Source of the DNA: Bacteroidales bacterium
GTDB lineage: Bacteria > Bacteroidota > Bacteroidia > Bacteroidales > PUMT01
Reading direction: 5' to 3'
Assembly: GCA_007133565.1 (NCBI GenBank)
Contig: SLMM01000130.1
Span: 1 to 35,163 of the forward strand
DNA: 35,163 bases
This document shows positions 16,980-25,401 of the stretch, one piece after another; position 1 is the first letter of the stretch; the number at the start of each line of letters is the position of its first letter. The notes beneath the pieces are model-generated. The model ran no database searches. It had not been told where the DNA came from and saw only the letters and a program-made list of their open reading frames with translations. Both the position numbers and the translations under genes were made by a program.

Positions 16980-18440
16980 TTATTTCTCCGGGACATTTTT
17001 GAGAGTTTCAACCAGGAACACCCAGAACTTTTCAACAGATTCAATATTTACCTTTTCATCAGGAGAGTGCGGGTATCTTATTGTGGGGCCAAACGATATC
17101 ATATCCAGCCCGGGATAAACACCTCCTATGATCCCGCATTCCAGTCCGGCATGTATGGCCTTAACCTCGGGTGTTCTGCCATAAAGAGCATTGTAAACGT
17201 TTTTCATAACTTTCAGGATCACGGAATCCATGTTGGGCTTCCATCCCGGGTATGCCCCGTCAAACACCACTTCAGCGCCGGCCAGTGTGAAAAGTCCATC
17301 CATCATTGCAGCGAGTTCGTCTTTGGAACTATCCACAGAGCTTCTCATAAGGCATTTGATCTCGACAGACCCTTTTTCAGATTTAACGCTTGCAAGGTTT
17401 GTTGAAGTTTCCACCAGGCCCTTCATTGAGTTGCTCATCCTGATCACACCGTTGGGGCATGCTATGACTGCCTTTATCAGCCGGCCGGTGGTTTCCTGTT
17501 CAATTACAGTTTGGGGCATCTCAGTTTTTATCGCTTCAAAAGTCAGGTCTGGTTCTTCTGCCGAAAGCTCATTTCGGTAAATATCCGAAGAAGAGGCAAC
17601 ACTTTCAGTGAAGACCTGCTCGCTGGAAGAGGGAACCAGGACTACAGCAGAAGCCTCCCGTGGGATCGCGTTACGAAGTCCCCCGCCGTCAACACTGGCA
17701 AGCATTGCATTGTGCTCGTTTATTGTATGTCTTAAAAAGCGGAAGAGCAGCTTATTTGCATTACCTCGCCCCAGTCCGATATCAAGTCCGCTATGCCCTC
17801 CCTTCAGCCCCTTCACGATCAGCCTGAATGCTGAGAAATTTTCCGGAACAGGTATTTCGCTGTATCTGAAAGATATGTTGGCATCCAGTCCCCCGGCACA
17901 CCCAACGTACAATTCTCCCTCATCTTCTGAGTCCATGTTCAGCATAATATCTGCGTTAAGCATTCCCCGTTCCAGTCCGAATGCCCCCGTCATGCCGCTC
18001 TCCTCGTCAATCGTAAAGAGAGCTTCGACAGGACCATGAACCAGATCATCCGAATGCAGTACCGCAAGTGCTGCAGCTACTCCCATACCGTTATCGGCAC
18101 CGAGGGTTGTTCCGCGGGCACAGACCCATTCACCGTCGATATAAACCTCTATGGGATCGGTTTCAAAATTGTGCACTTTATCGCTGTTCTTCTGGGGTAC
18201 CATATCAAGGTGCCCCTGGAGCAGGATTGTCTTTCTGTTCTCCATACCGGGAGAAGCCGGTTTTTTGATAATAACGTTCCCGACATGGTCAACAATCGTA
18301 TCCAGCCCCCTCTCCCTGCCGAAACTTGTTACGTATTCTGCCGCCCTGCCTTCTTTTTTTGATGGCCTGGGAATTCGTGTAAGGTCATAAAAGAAACTCC
18401 ATACAAGGGCAGGATTCAGTTCTTTTATCTCTTTACCCAT
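16980..18440 (-). CDS. pepD: Aminoacyl-histidine dipeptidase PepD (M20 family)
   Basis: A 486-residue zinc dipeptidase that cleaves Xaa-His dipeptides such as carnosine, and often other dipeptides, in the cytoplasm. Metal ligands are in place: H77 and D79 in LLQGHLDMV, D116 in LGADNGMGVAAAL, the catalytic/ligand pair E146-E147 in TIDEESGMTGAFG, D170 in LNMDSEDEGE, and a C-terminal His in IHAGLECGIIGG. Length and the inserted dimerisation domain (about 200-400) match bacterial PepD. No signal peptide is present. It lies 95 nt downstream of an AbgT transporter on the same strand, which suggests import of a peptide-like compound followed by hydrolysis, though the transporter's substrate is not established. 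Confidence 0.95.
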   Translation of the reverse strand: MGKEIKELNPALVWSFFYDLTRIPRPSKKEGRAAEYVTSFGRERGLDTIVDHVGNVIIKKPASPGMENRKTILLQGHLDMVPQKNSDKVHNFETDPIEVYIDGEWVCARGTTLGADNGMGVAAALAVLHSDDLVHGPVEALFTIDEESGMTGAFGLERGMLNADIMLNMDSEDEGELYVGCAGGLDANISFRYSEIPVPENFSAFRLIVKGLKGGHSGLDIGLGRGNANKLLFRFLRHTINEHNAMLASVDGGGLRNAIPREASAVVLVPSSSEQVFTESVASSSDIYRNELSAEEPDLTFEAIKTEMPQTVIEQETTGRLIKAVIACPNGVIRMSNSMKGLVETSTNLASVKSEKGSVEIKCLMRSSVDSSKDELAAMMDGLFTLAGAEVVFDGAYPGWKPNMDSVILKVMKNVYNALYGRTPEVKAIHAGLECGIIGGVYPGLDMISFGPTIRYPHSPDEKVNIESVEKFWVFLVETLKNVPEK

Positions 18441-18535
18441 AACTGTTTTTGATGTTTATTTAACTTTTTTTCAGGGGGCGGACTGCTGCAGCTTCGATGA
18501 CCGGGCAGATCTGTTTCCCTGCTTTACTTAAAACT

Positions 18536-20119
18536 TCATGGACTGTAATAGATCGGGCCCTCAATACCCAGGGGCAGTCCCATCCATATCCATAACAGCA
18601 GCATGGGAATTCTTATCACCATGAAGGCAATTGCATACGGTAACATCAATGAGATCAGCGTACCTATTCCCACGTTTTTTACATATTTCTGTGCAAAGAC
18701 TATCACGATGGGGAAATAGGGCAGGAGCGGGGTCAGGATGTTTGAGTATGAATCGCCAATACGGTAGGCTGCCTGGGTAAGCTCGGGAGAATATCCCATA
18801 AGCATAAGCATCGGCACAAAGATGGGCGCAAGAATTGCCCATTTTGCCGAGGCACTTCCCATAACCAGGTTCACAAGAGATGCCACTATTATGAAAGCCA
18901 CCAAAAGTGGCCCCCCGGTGAAGCCAATAGCCTTAAGGCCGTCTGATCCCTTTACTGCAAGCACGCTGCCAAGATTTGACCAGTTGAAGTATGCCACGAA
19001 CTGTGCAGCGACAAATGCAATTACAATGTACATTCCCATTGTTGCCATTGCCTTGGCTGTCATATCAGCCACATCCTTGTCGTTTTTGATGGTTTTGGCT
19101 ATTCTGCCATAAACAAGTCCGGCTACGAAAAACACAACAAGCATAATCGGCACGATGGAGTCGTAGAAAGGTCTCATTGACCTCTTGCCGGTTTCCGGAT
19201 CAAAGTCTCCGCGAAGGATACCGTCTGCCGGGATTGTTGCAAGGGCTACCAGTCCCAGTACGATAAGCACTGAAAAGAGTGACCATTTGAGCGCCTTGCG
19301 TTCGTGTGGCAATATCTGATTTGTCTCTTCAATTGTCACGTCATTATCCGGCTCATATGCACCCAGTCTGGGAACCAGTATCCGTTCCGTAATCCAGGTG
19401 CCGGCAATACCTACAAGAGGAACAGATGCAGCCATCAGGTAATAGTTTGAAAGCGGATTAACCGTGTAGTTGGGGTCTATTATCTGGGCTGCGGGTTCGG
19501 TGAATGCTGCTATCATCGGATCAAGCCCTGTTGGCAGGAAATTGGCACCGAAACCTCCTGAAACACCTGCAAATGCAGCAGCTATACCGGCAAGCGGATG
19601 CCGGCCCATACTCAGGAATATTACACCCCCAAGAGGTATAAGAACTACATAACCGGCATCTGCAGCAACAGAGCTCACCATCCCGGCTACTACTATAGAA
19701 AAGGTAATGAGGAATTTGGGCACTTTAGAAACAAAGAGGCGGAGAGCAACTGCGATCATTCCGCTGTGTTCGGCCACGCCAATCCCGAGCATGACAACCA
19801 GGACCAGGCCCAGTGGTGGAAACTGTGCAAATGTATCAACCATTTCAGTAAATATGCGTTGCACACCCTCACGTGATAGCAGGTTTATTACGTTTATTGT
19901 TTCGAGAGGCTTGCCTTCACTGTCTACCAGCCCCGCCTCCTTACCCGGGTGATCGACGGTTACCCCGCCGAATATCCATGATAACAGAAGGACAACCACC
20001 ATAAGTATGGCAAATAGCGTAACTGGCTGTGGCAACTTGTTGCCTATAATCTCAACCTTGTCCAGTGCTCTCTGAAAGAAACCCTTTTTCTCTTTTTTAT
20101 TAGTGTCAGCGTTTTCCAT
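18536..20119 (-). CDS. AbgT-family transporter 1
   Basis: A 527-residue membrane protein of the AbgT family, with about 11-13 hydrophobic helices. Founding members take up p-aminobenzoyl-glutamate, a folate breakdown product; others (MtrF, YdaH) are reported to export sulfonamides by proton motive force. Family landmarks include [73 protein letters not shown] and [18 protein letters not shown]. The cytosolic N terminus is lysine-rich (MENADTNKKEKKGFFQRAL). pepD follows 95 nt downstream. It is clearly paralogous to the AbgT gene at 23821-25383 but on the opposite strand. Substrate and direction of transport cannot be read from sequence. Confidence 0.93.
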   Translation of the reverse strand: MENADTNKKEKKGFFQRALDKVEIIGNKLPQPVTLFAILMVVVLLLSWIFGGVTVDHPGKEAGLVDSEGKPLETINVINLLSREGVQRIFTEMVDTFAQFPPLGLVLVVMLGIGVAEHSGMIAVALRLFVSKVPKFLITFSIVVAGMVSSVAADAGYVVLIPLGGVIFLSMGRHPLAGIAAAFAGVSGGFGANFLPTGLDPMIAAFTEPAAQIIDPNYTVNPLSNYYLMAASVPLVGIAGTWITERILVPRLGAYEPDNDVTIEETNQILPHERKALKWSLFSVLIVLGLVALATIPADGILRGDFDPETGKRSMRPFYDSIVPIMLVVFFVAGLVYGRIAKTIKNDKDVADMTAKAMATMGMYIVIAFVAAQFVAYFNWSNLGSVLAVKGSDGLKAIGFTGGPLLVAFIIVASLVNLVMGSASAKWAILAPIFVPMLMLMGYSPELTQAAYRIGDSYSNILTPLLPYFPIVIVFAQKYVKNVGIGTLISLMLPYAIAFMVIRIPMLLLWIWMGLPLGIEGPIYYSP

Positions 20120-20398
20120 TGTTCATAGAGTATGATTATAATTTTATGCAAAAGAAAGCGTAAATGTAAAAAAAATCATGCTACTCTGCATTTAAAAATG
20201 AACATTATCGCATCAATATCCGTTAATAGCCTTAGGTCGTTAAAAAGAACTAATGATTGATGTTAAATAATTTTAAACATACACATATATTGTTTTGTTA
20301 GCATTATTTTTGCATGTATAATACTGGTTTTGTTTTTTTGTTTCTCCGAAATACAGTAAAAGCAATAGATTTTTAATAGGTCTTAAAGATAATTAAGG

Positions 20399-20926
20399 AT
20401 GAGCAGGTATATTATCATTTTTGCAGTTGCCCTGTTTGTACAAACAGCAAATGCAAATCAGAATGACAGGATAAAATGGTACAGCTTCGAGGAAGCCGTT
20501 GAACTATCTATGCAGAATCCGCGAAAGATCATGATTGATATATACACTGACTGGTGCGGTTTTTGCAAACGCATGGAAGCCGAAACATTCAATAATCCCC
20601 AGGTAGCAAGGTATATTAACGATAATTTCTATGCTGTGAAACTAAATTCCGAAACAAGAGACACTATATACTTCCAGGGGCACAGGTTTGTTAATGAAGG
20701 TGAAGGCCGGCGGTCGCCCCACCAGCTTTCCATAGCATTGCTTAACGGGCAGATGTCATATCCTTCAGTAGTATACATAAATGAGGACCTTGAGCTGCTC
20801 ACAGCGGTTCCCGGTTTTATGAGGCCGGCCGACATAGAGCCTATTCTCCGGTATTTTGCCGAAGATCACTATCTGAATACCTCATGGGAGGATTTCAGAG
20901 AGAATTTCAGCGGAAGATTCAGATAG
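20399..20926 (+). CDS. Secreted thioredoxin-fold protein (CGFC)
   Basis: A 175-residue exported thiol protein. The signal peptide MSRYIIIFAVALFVQTANA is followed by a thioredoxin fold with the active site DWCGFCKRME (C53, C56) and the cis-proline loop MSYPSVVYIN (P122). The sequence after the CxxC (AETFNNPQVARYINDNF) is typical of the thioredoxin_7/DUF255-like family, often periplasmic thiol:disulfide reductases or DsbD-like partners. It lacks the membrane domain of DsbD. The ATG at 20399 gives a clean signal peptide. It converges with the DUF4831 gene and has about 280 nt of AT-rich sequence upstream. The redox partner is unknown. Confidence 0.9.
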   Translation: MSRYIIIFAVALFVQTANANQNDRIKWYSFEEAVELSMQNPRKIMIDIYTDWCGFCKRMEAETFNNPQVARYINDNFYAVKLNSETRDTIYFQGHRFVNEGEGRRSPHQLSIALLNGQMSYPSVVYINEDLELLTAVPGFMRPADIEPILRYFAEDHYLNTSWEDFRENFSGRFR

Positions 20927-20930
20927 AACT

Positions 20931-20947
20931 CCGGGGATATTCCCGGG
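20931..20947. terminator. Weak GC hairpin between convergent genes
   Basis: CCGGGGA (20931-20937) and TCCCGGG (20941-20947) form a 7-bp stem with one mismatch around a 3-nt loop, in the 33-nt gap between the convergent thioredoxin-fold and DUF4831 genes. There is no clear T run, so termination is uncertain. Confidence 0.35.
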
Positions 20948-20959
20948 AAGCAAATATAG

Positions 20960-22072
20960 TCACTCCCACAGGAAATCAGGTGGCAGGCTCACAATATTTC
21001 CGCGCTGGCTGATCAATACCCTTCTTGAAGCAAGGGTTGAGTTCCCTTCTGTAATACGAACACCTGCTGCATTTGGAACCCTGTAGTATAGCCTGCCTGC
21101 CCGTTCCTGCTCTCCGGGCGACCGCGATACCCTTTCAAGGTTTACCGTTTTGTCTTCTGCTGTAATTTCAATAGTTACGGGCCTGCCGCTGACATCATTT
21201 GCAGTAAGGACGCCCTCTGATTCGGAGAATCTGAAAAGAATTTCATAATCATCTTCTCCGTTAGCATCCGGGGTATAGTCAAAAGTAAAGCTGTGCCGTT
21301 TTTCGAAAACCTTGCCGGTGAAAAGGCTCAGGTATTCTTCTTCCTGCCTCTGAAACTCCCCGATTATCGCTTCCAGTGCCTTACCATCCGGAAACAGGTC
21401 AAGGTCGCCCGATATAAGCTTGAATCTGTTGCTCCTTAACTCGAATATCAGGTCTGCCACTTCAGCTGCCCTTGCTTCCATGTTTTTTGTTACCGATTGT
21501 CTTTGCAGAACGGGCACGTTTACAAATGCAGTGTCCTGCCTGACCATCCTCATGACTGTTCGTGTCTCCTCAACGACCAGTGGGTGAATGGACAGGTCTT
21601 TGTAGACCGGCTCTTTGATTCTTGCATCAGCAGCCATTGAGTAACCTTCAAGATCCGGCAGCTGCTTCTGGTTTACCGGTAGGATGAAACCTTCTGCGCC
21701 CAGTCTGAAGAAATTGGTGACATGCCTGTCATTAGTCTCCAGCAGGTAATAATGATCGGGATCAGCCTCCTGGTAGCTTTCGATAATTATATTGCCGATA
21801 AGCCACTGGTCAAAGTTTCTTTCAGGAACGCCGGATATCCCGAGGTATCTTTCTGCGAACTGATAGTATGGCCCTCGCCGGGTAGTAAGCTGGACGGCTT
21901 CAACAGTAATTCTGAGTGTGGTTTTGGGCAATGAATAGATCAGGGTGTACATTTCAGGGTGGGTGGCCTCTTTCGAATTTACTGCCACTGTCCTGTGCTC
22001 TGTTCTGTTGATGCCCGCACAGCCTGCGAGCAGCATTGAGATGGCAATGATCAAGACAAATTTGTTATTCAT
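20960..22072 (-). CDS. DUF4831-family lipoprotein
   Basis: A 370-residue lipoprotein resembling the Bacteroidota family DUF4831, whose function is unknown. The N terminus MNNKFVLIIAISMLLAGC carries a lipobox with acylated Cys18. The next region has the family-like features YTLIYSLPKTTLRITVEAV and RRGPYYQFAERYLGI. The rest is predicted soluble and beta-rich (SFTFDYTPDANGEDDYEILF, GRLYYRVPNAAGVRI). The ATG at 22072 overlaps the upstream NAD(P)HX repair gene stop as ATGA, so the two are translationally coupled, though no functional tie is obvious. Family assignment rests on recalled motifs, not a search. Confidence 0.75.
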   Translation of the reverse strand: MNNKFVLIIAISMLLAGCAGINRTEHRTVAVNSKEATHPEMYTLIYSLPKTTLRITVEAVQLTTRRGPYYQFAERYLGISGVPERNFDQWLIGNIIIESYQEADPDHYYLLETNDRHVTNFFRLGAEGFILPVNQKQLPDLEGYSMAADARIKEPVYKDLSIHPLVVEETRTVMRMVRQDTAFVNVPVLQRQSVTKNMEARAAEVADLIFELRSNRFKLISGDLDLFPDGKALEAIIGEFQRQEEEYLSLFTGKVFEKRHSFTFDYTPDANGEDDYEILFRFSESEGVLTANDVSGRPVTIEITAEDKTVNLERVSRSPGEQERAGRLYYRVPNAAGVRITEGNSTLASRRVLISQRGNIVSLPPDFLWE

Positions 22073-23586
22073 GACCGGTAATTTTTAATTTTATTGAACG
22101 CAAACCCAAGCCCTTCGCTTATATCCCTGGCTATCATTGATTCCTCTGAATTCAGGGAACAGGCATAATCACCTGCCAGTCCGTGTAAATGCACCCCGGC
22201 AATGGCAGCATGTTCCGGAACGTATCCCTGTCCCAGCAAAGATAGGATAATTCCAGTCAATACATCACCTGCTCCTGCAGTTGCCATACCGGGATTCCCG
22301 CTTCCGTTGAAATATATTTTTCCCGTCGGTGTTACGGTTGATGTATGGGCGCCTTTGAGGACTAAGATGATTTTATATTCTGATGCAAGTTTTACCTGGC
22401 TTACCAAACGGTCATGCCCTGTCTTATGTTGACCGGCAATGCGGTCGAATTCACCGGGATGGGGTGTAAGCACGGAGTTCTCAGGTACCATTCTGAGCCA
22501 CTCCTTGTTGTGCGAGATTATGTTGATGGCGTCAGCATCCAGCACAAGAGGGACCCTGGTACTTTGAAGCAGCTGCTTCAGGGCCTTGCTTGTTTTTATC
22601 CCGGTTCCGGTACCTGGTCCGGCACCTATGGCATCGAACCTGTCAAGTGTGGGTAGAGCGGTAAAACATGAATTTGATCTGTCCAGGCTCAGCATAGCCT
22701 CGGGCACAGCCGTTTGCATGATCCCACAACCTGCCGCAGGCACATGCACCGTAAGCAGTCCCGTCCCCGTCCTCATACATGACCCGGCTGCCAGAACAGC
22801 AGCGCCCATTTTGCCTGTGCTGCCTGAAATCAGCAGGCAGTGTCCGTTGTCACCTTTATGAGAGAACATCCTTCTGCTTTTTATCATGCTTTTCACAAAG
22901 GGTGTGTCGGCATAGTGCATGGATGTCCTGACCTCATTCAGGAATTTCTCATGCAGGCCGATTGGCAATACTTCCCACTGCCCTGTAAAAGCTTCATTCT
23001 CGGCAAACATGAATGTCAGTCTGGGAACCTGGAAGGTTAGTGTATGGCTTGCCCTGATTATGCAGCCACCCTTGTTTTCACGGTTGTCATCACCAAATAG
23101 GCCGCTTGGTATGTCGACCGAGATCACTTTTGCACCCGAAGCATTTATGTGGTCAATTATTTTGGCCGGAAAACCTTTCAGGGGCCGTGAAAGACCGGTA
23201 CCAAAAAGGGCATCAACCACCAGGCAGGAGGGTGTTATCCCAGGCAGGTCTTCTTCATTTCCAAGGATTTCGGGAGGAAGGTTCATCGCTTTGAGCCTTT
23301 CGAGATTGACTGAAGTATCAGACGAAAATCCGGTTGATGAGGTCATGAGGTATATGCGTGGCGAATATCCCCTATCTTTCAAAAGCCTCCCAAGCGCCAA
23401 TCCGTCTCCTCCGTTGTTGCCTGGTCCGGCAAATATCATTATCTGCTCATCAACCGGCACGTTTTCTGAAAACCAGCCGGCGATTGCCCCGGCTGCCCTC
23501 TCCATCAGGTTGACTGATGAGATTGGCTCATTTTCCATAGTATACCGGTCGGCCTCTCTTATCTGGTCTGTGGTCAATATCTTCAT
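22069..23586 (-). CDS. nnr: Bifunctional NAD(P)H-hydrate epimerase / ADP-dependent dehydratase
   Basis: This enzyme repairs hydrated NADH and NADPH: the N-terminal YjeF_N domain epimerises R-NAD(P)HX, and the C-terminal ribokinase-like domain dehydrates the S form using ADP. The N-terminal domain (about 1-215) has GPGNNGGDGLALGRLL and the PSGLFGDD active-site region. The C-terminal domain (about 225-505) has SGSTGKMGAAVLAAGSCMRT, LTPHPGEFDRIAG and the catalytic GAGDVLTGIILSL. From the ATG at 23586 (MKILTTDQIREADRYT) it has 505 residues, normal for the fusion; a TTG two codons earlier is less likely. Downstream it overlaps the DUF4831 gene by 4 nt. Confidence 0.95.
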   Translation of the reverse strand: MKILTTDQIREADRYTMENEPISSVNLMERAAGAIAGWFSENVPVDEQIMIFAGPGNNGGDGLALGRLLKDRGYSPRIYLMTSSTGFSSDTSVNLERLKAMNLPPEILGNEEDLPGITPSCLVVDALFGTGLSRPLKGFPAKIIDHINASGAKVISVDIPSGLFGDDNRENKGGCIIRASHTLTFQVPRLTFMFAENEAFTGQWEVLPIGLHEKFLNEVRTSMHYADTPFVKSMIKSRRMFSHKGDNGHCLLISGSTGKMGAAVLAAGSCMRTGTGLLTVHVPAAGCGIMQTAVPEAMLSLDRSNSCFTALPTLDRFDAIGAGPGTGTGIKTSKALKQLLQSTRVPLVLDADAINIISHNKEWLRMVPENSVLTPHPGEFDRIAGQHKTGHDRLVSQVKLASEYKIILVLKGAHTSTVTPTGKIYFNGSGNPGMATAGAGDVLTGIILSLLGQGYVPEHAAIAGVHLHGLAGDYACSLNSEESMIARDISEGLGFAFNKIKNYRS

Positions 23587-23733
23587 CAGCAATAATTTAC
23601 CGGGCAGGATGCCATATTTGTGATAGTTAAGTACTGTTTCCCGATGCAGGATGTAAAATTACAATATATACAGTGCAATTTCACCGAGATTTGCTTTTAT
23701 TACCTCTAAATTATTTAGTAACGTGATTTTTTC

Positions 23734-23765
23734 ATTGTTTTAGTTCCCAATAAATGCTAAAATTG
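23734..23765 (+). promoter_or_regulatory. Candidate promoter for AbgT 2 and the SSS symporter
   Basis: ATTG (23734-23737), a 20-nt spacer, and TAAAATTG (23758-23765) form a Bacteroidota-like pair with one mismatch in the -7 box, about 55 nt before the AbgT start. The layout and -7 box equal those at 11631-11662. Confidence 0.35.
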
Positions 23766-23820
23766 CAACAATTTTTTTGATATTTCCGGGTCAGGCCGGA
23801 AACTTAAAACAGATACTGCA

Positions 23821-25383
23821 ATGACAAAAAGCAATAACAGGGGGCCGGGGGTTATTGCAAGAATGCTCGGGGCAATAGAACGGGTAGGCAATAAACTGCC
23901 GCATCCGGCTACCCTGTTTGCCATATTCGCAGGAGGGACGATTATCCTTTCAGGTATCGTGAGTGCCTTTGACATCACGGTTACACATCCCGGAACCGGC
24001 GAAGAGGTGAAGCCTTTCAGCCTCCTGACGATCGAAGGCCTGCATATGATACTTATAAGGATGGTGACCAACTTCACCTCTTTTGCACCTCTCGGCACGG
24101 TGCTTGTGGCGCTACTCGGTATAGGGGTGATGGAGTCGAGCGGTTTCATGTCGACTGCGTTGCGCAAGCTTGTGCTTTCTGCACCCAGAAAGCTTCTGAC
24201 CTTTGCTATCGTATTTGCAGGGATCCTTTCAAATACCGCCAGCGAAGTTGGGTATGTCGTGCTTGTACCCCTTGGAGCTATGATATTTCTGGCAGTGGGC
24301 AGGAACCCGATAGCGGGACTGGCCGCTGCATTTGCCGGTGTTTCGGGGGGATACAGCGCCAACCTGCTTCTCGGGACCATTGACCCGCTTCTTGCAGGAT
24401 TGTCGGAGGAAGCAGCTCAGATTATTGATGCATCCTACCAGGTCAACCCTGCAGCCAACTATTATTTCATGTTTGTTTCCACTTTCTTCATAGCATTTGT
24501 CGGCACCTGGGTTACCGAAAAAATAGTAGTCCCCCGCCTGGGTCCTTACAAAGGTGATGCTAAACCCGAAGAACTAAGTGATATCAGCAGTGATGAGAAG
24601 AGAGGGTTAAAATATGCATCGTGGACCTTTTACGTGATAGTGGTGTTGCTGTTATGGGCCACAATGCCAATTAGCGGCGGGATATGGGACAATATACCTG
24701 GCAGCGGTTTCTTGCGTGACCCTGCAACAGGTGACTTGCTCAGGTCGCCTTTCATGTCGGGTATAGTTGCCATGATCTTCATTATTGCTGCAGTGATTGG
24801 AATTGCTTACGGCATCGGGGCAAGAACCCTGAAAAGCAATGCAGATGTCATAAACGGGATGGGCAAGTCGATGTCTACCCTGGGAACCTATATTGTCCTG
24901 GTATTCTTTGCAGCCCAGTTCGTTGCCTATTTTAACTGGACCAATCTGGGGCTGATCTTTGCAATTAAGGGCGCTGAAGGTATAAGCGCCCTCGGGATGG
25001 GAAGAATTCCTCTGATGATCAGCCTTGTTTTGATTTCGGCACTCATAAACCTTATAATTGGCAGTGCCTCGGCCAAGTGGGCCATCATGGCCCCGGTATT
25101 CATACCGATGTTCATGCTGCTTGGTTATTCACCTGAATTTACTCAGCTTGCATACAGGGTTGGCGACAGCGTTACCAATGTGATCGCTCCCATGATGTCA
25201 TATTTTGCTCTTATAGTGGCCTTCATGGAAAAATATGACAAGCATGCAGGCATTGGGACCATAATTGCAACCATGCTGCCATATTCAGTGATCTTTCTGC
25301 TTTTCTGGATGCTGATGCTGATTATATGGGTCCTTACGGGCCTGCCAATCGGACCGGGAGCAGAGCTTTTTTATACTTTATAA
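23821..25383 (+). CDS. AbgT-family transporter 2
   Basis: A 520-residue AbgT-family membrane transporter, paralogous to the one at 18536-20119. The shared layout is evident in IGNKLPHP-type starts (here [16 protein letters not shown]), [47 protein letters not shown] and [19 protein letters not shown] notable difference is the loop after [28 protein letters not shown] here against GANFLPTGLDPMIAAF-type sequence in the other copy, which could alter substrate choice. The SSS symporter begins 18 nt after its stop, so the two form an operon. The substrate is unknown: aminobenzoyl-glutamate, another amide-linked acid, or a drug. Confidence 0.93.
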   Translation: MTKSNNRGPGVIARMLGAIERVGNKLPHPATLFAIFAGGTIILSGIVSAFDITVTHPGTGEEVKPFSLLTIEGLHMILIRMVTNFTSFAPLGTVLVALLGIGVMESSGFMSTALRKLVLSAPRKLLTFAIVFAGILSNTASEVGYVVLVPLGAMIFLAVGRNPIAGLAAAFAGVSGGYSANLLLGTIDPLLAGLSEEAAQIIDASYQVNPAANYYFMFVSTFFIAFVGTWVTEKIVVPRLGPYKGDAKPEELSDISSDEKRGLKYASWTFYVIVVLLLWATMPISGGIWDNIPGSGFLRDPATGDLLRSPFMSGIVAMIFIIAAVIGIAYGIGARTLKSNADVINGMGKSMSTLGTYIVLVFFAAQFVAYFNWTNLGLIFAIKGAEGISALGMGRIPLMISLVLISALINLIIGSASAKWAIMAPVFIPMFMLLGYSPEFTQLAYRVGDSVTNVIAPMMSYFALIVAFMEKYDKHAGIGTIIATMLPYSVIFLLFWMLMLIIWVLTGLPIGPGAELFYTL

Positions 25384-25401
25384 TAAACTAAATCAGATGG
25401 T

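Noticed and set aside
20302-20325. TATAAT and TATTTTTG boxes upstream of the thioredoxin-fold gene
   Set aside because: TATAAT is not the Bacteroidota consensus, and TATTTTTG has no TTTG at the expected -33 position; the region is so AT-rich that such hits are expected.
22919-23623. 234-codon antisense frame across the NAD(P)HX repair gene
   Set aside because: The repair enzyme on the other strand is unambiguous; this frame has serine/proline-rich shadow composition and no motif.
23757-24380. 207-codon antisense frame over the start of AbgT 2
   Set aside because: The AbgT reading is certain and the antisense frame is a low-information shadow rich in S, P and T.
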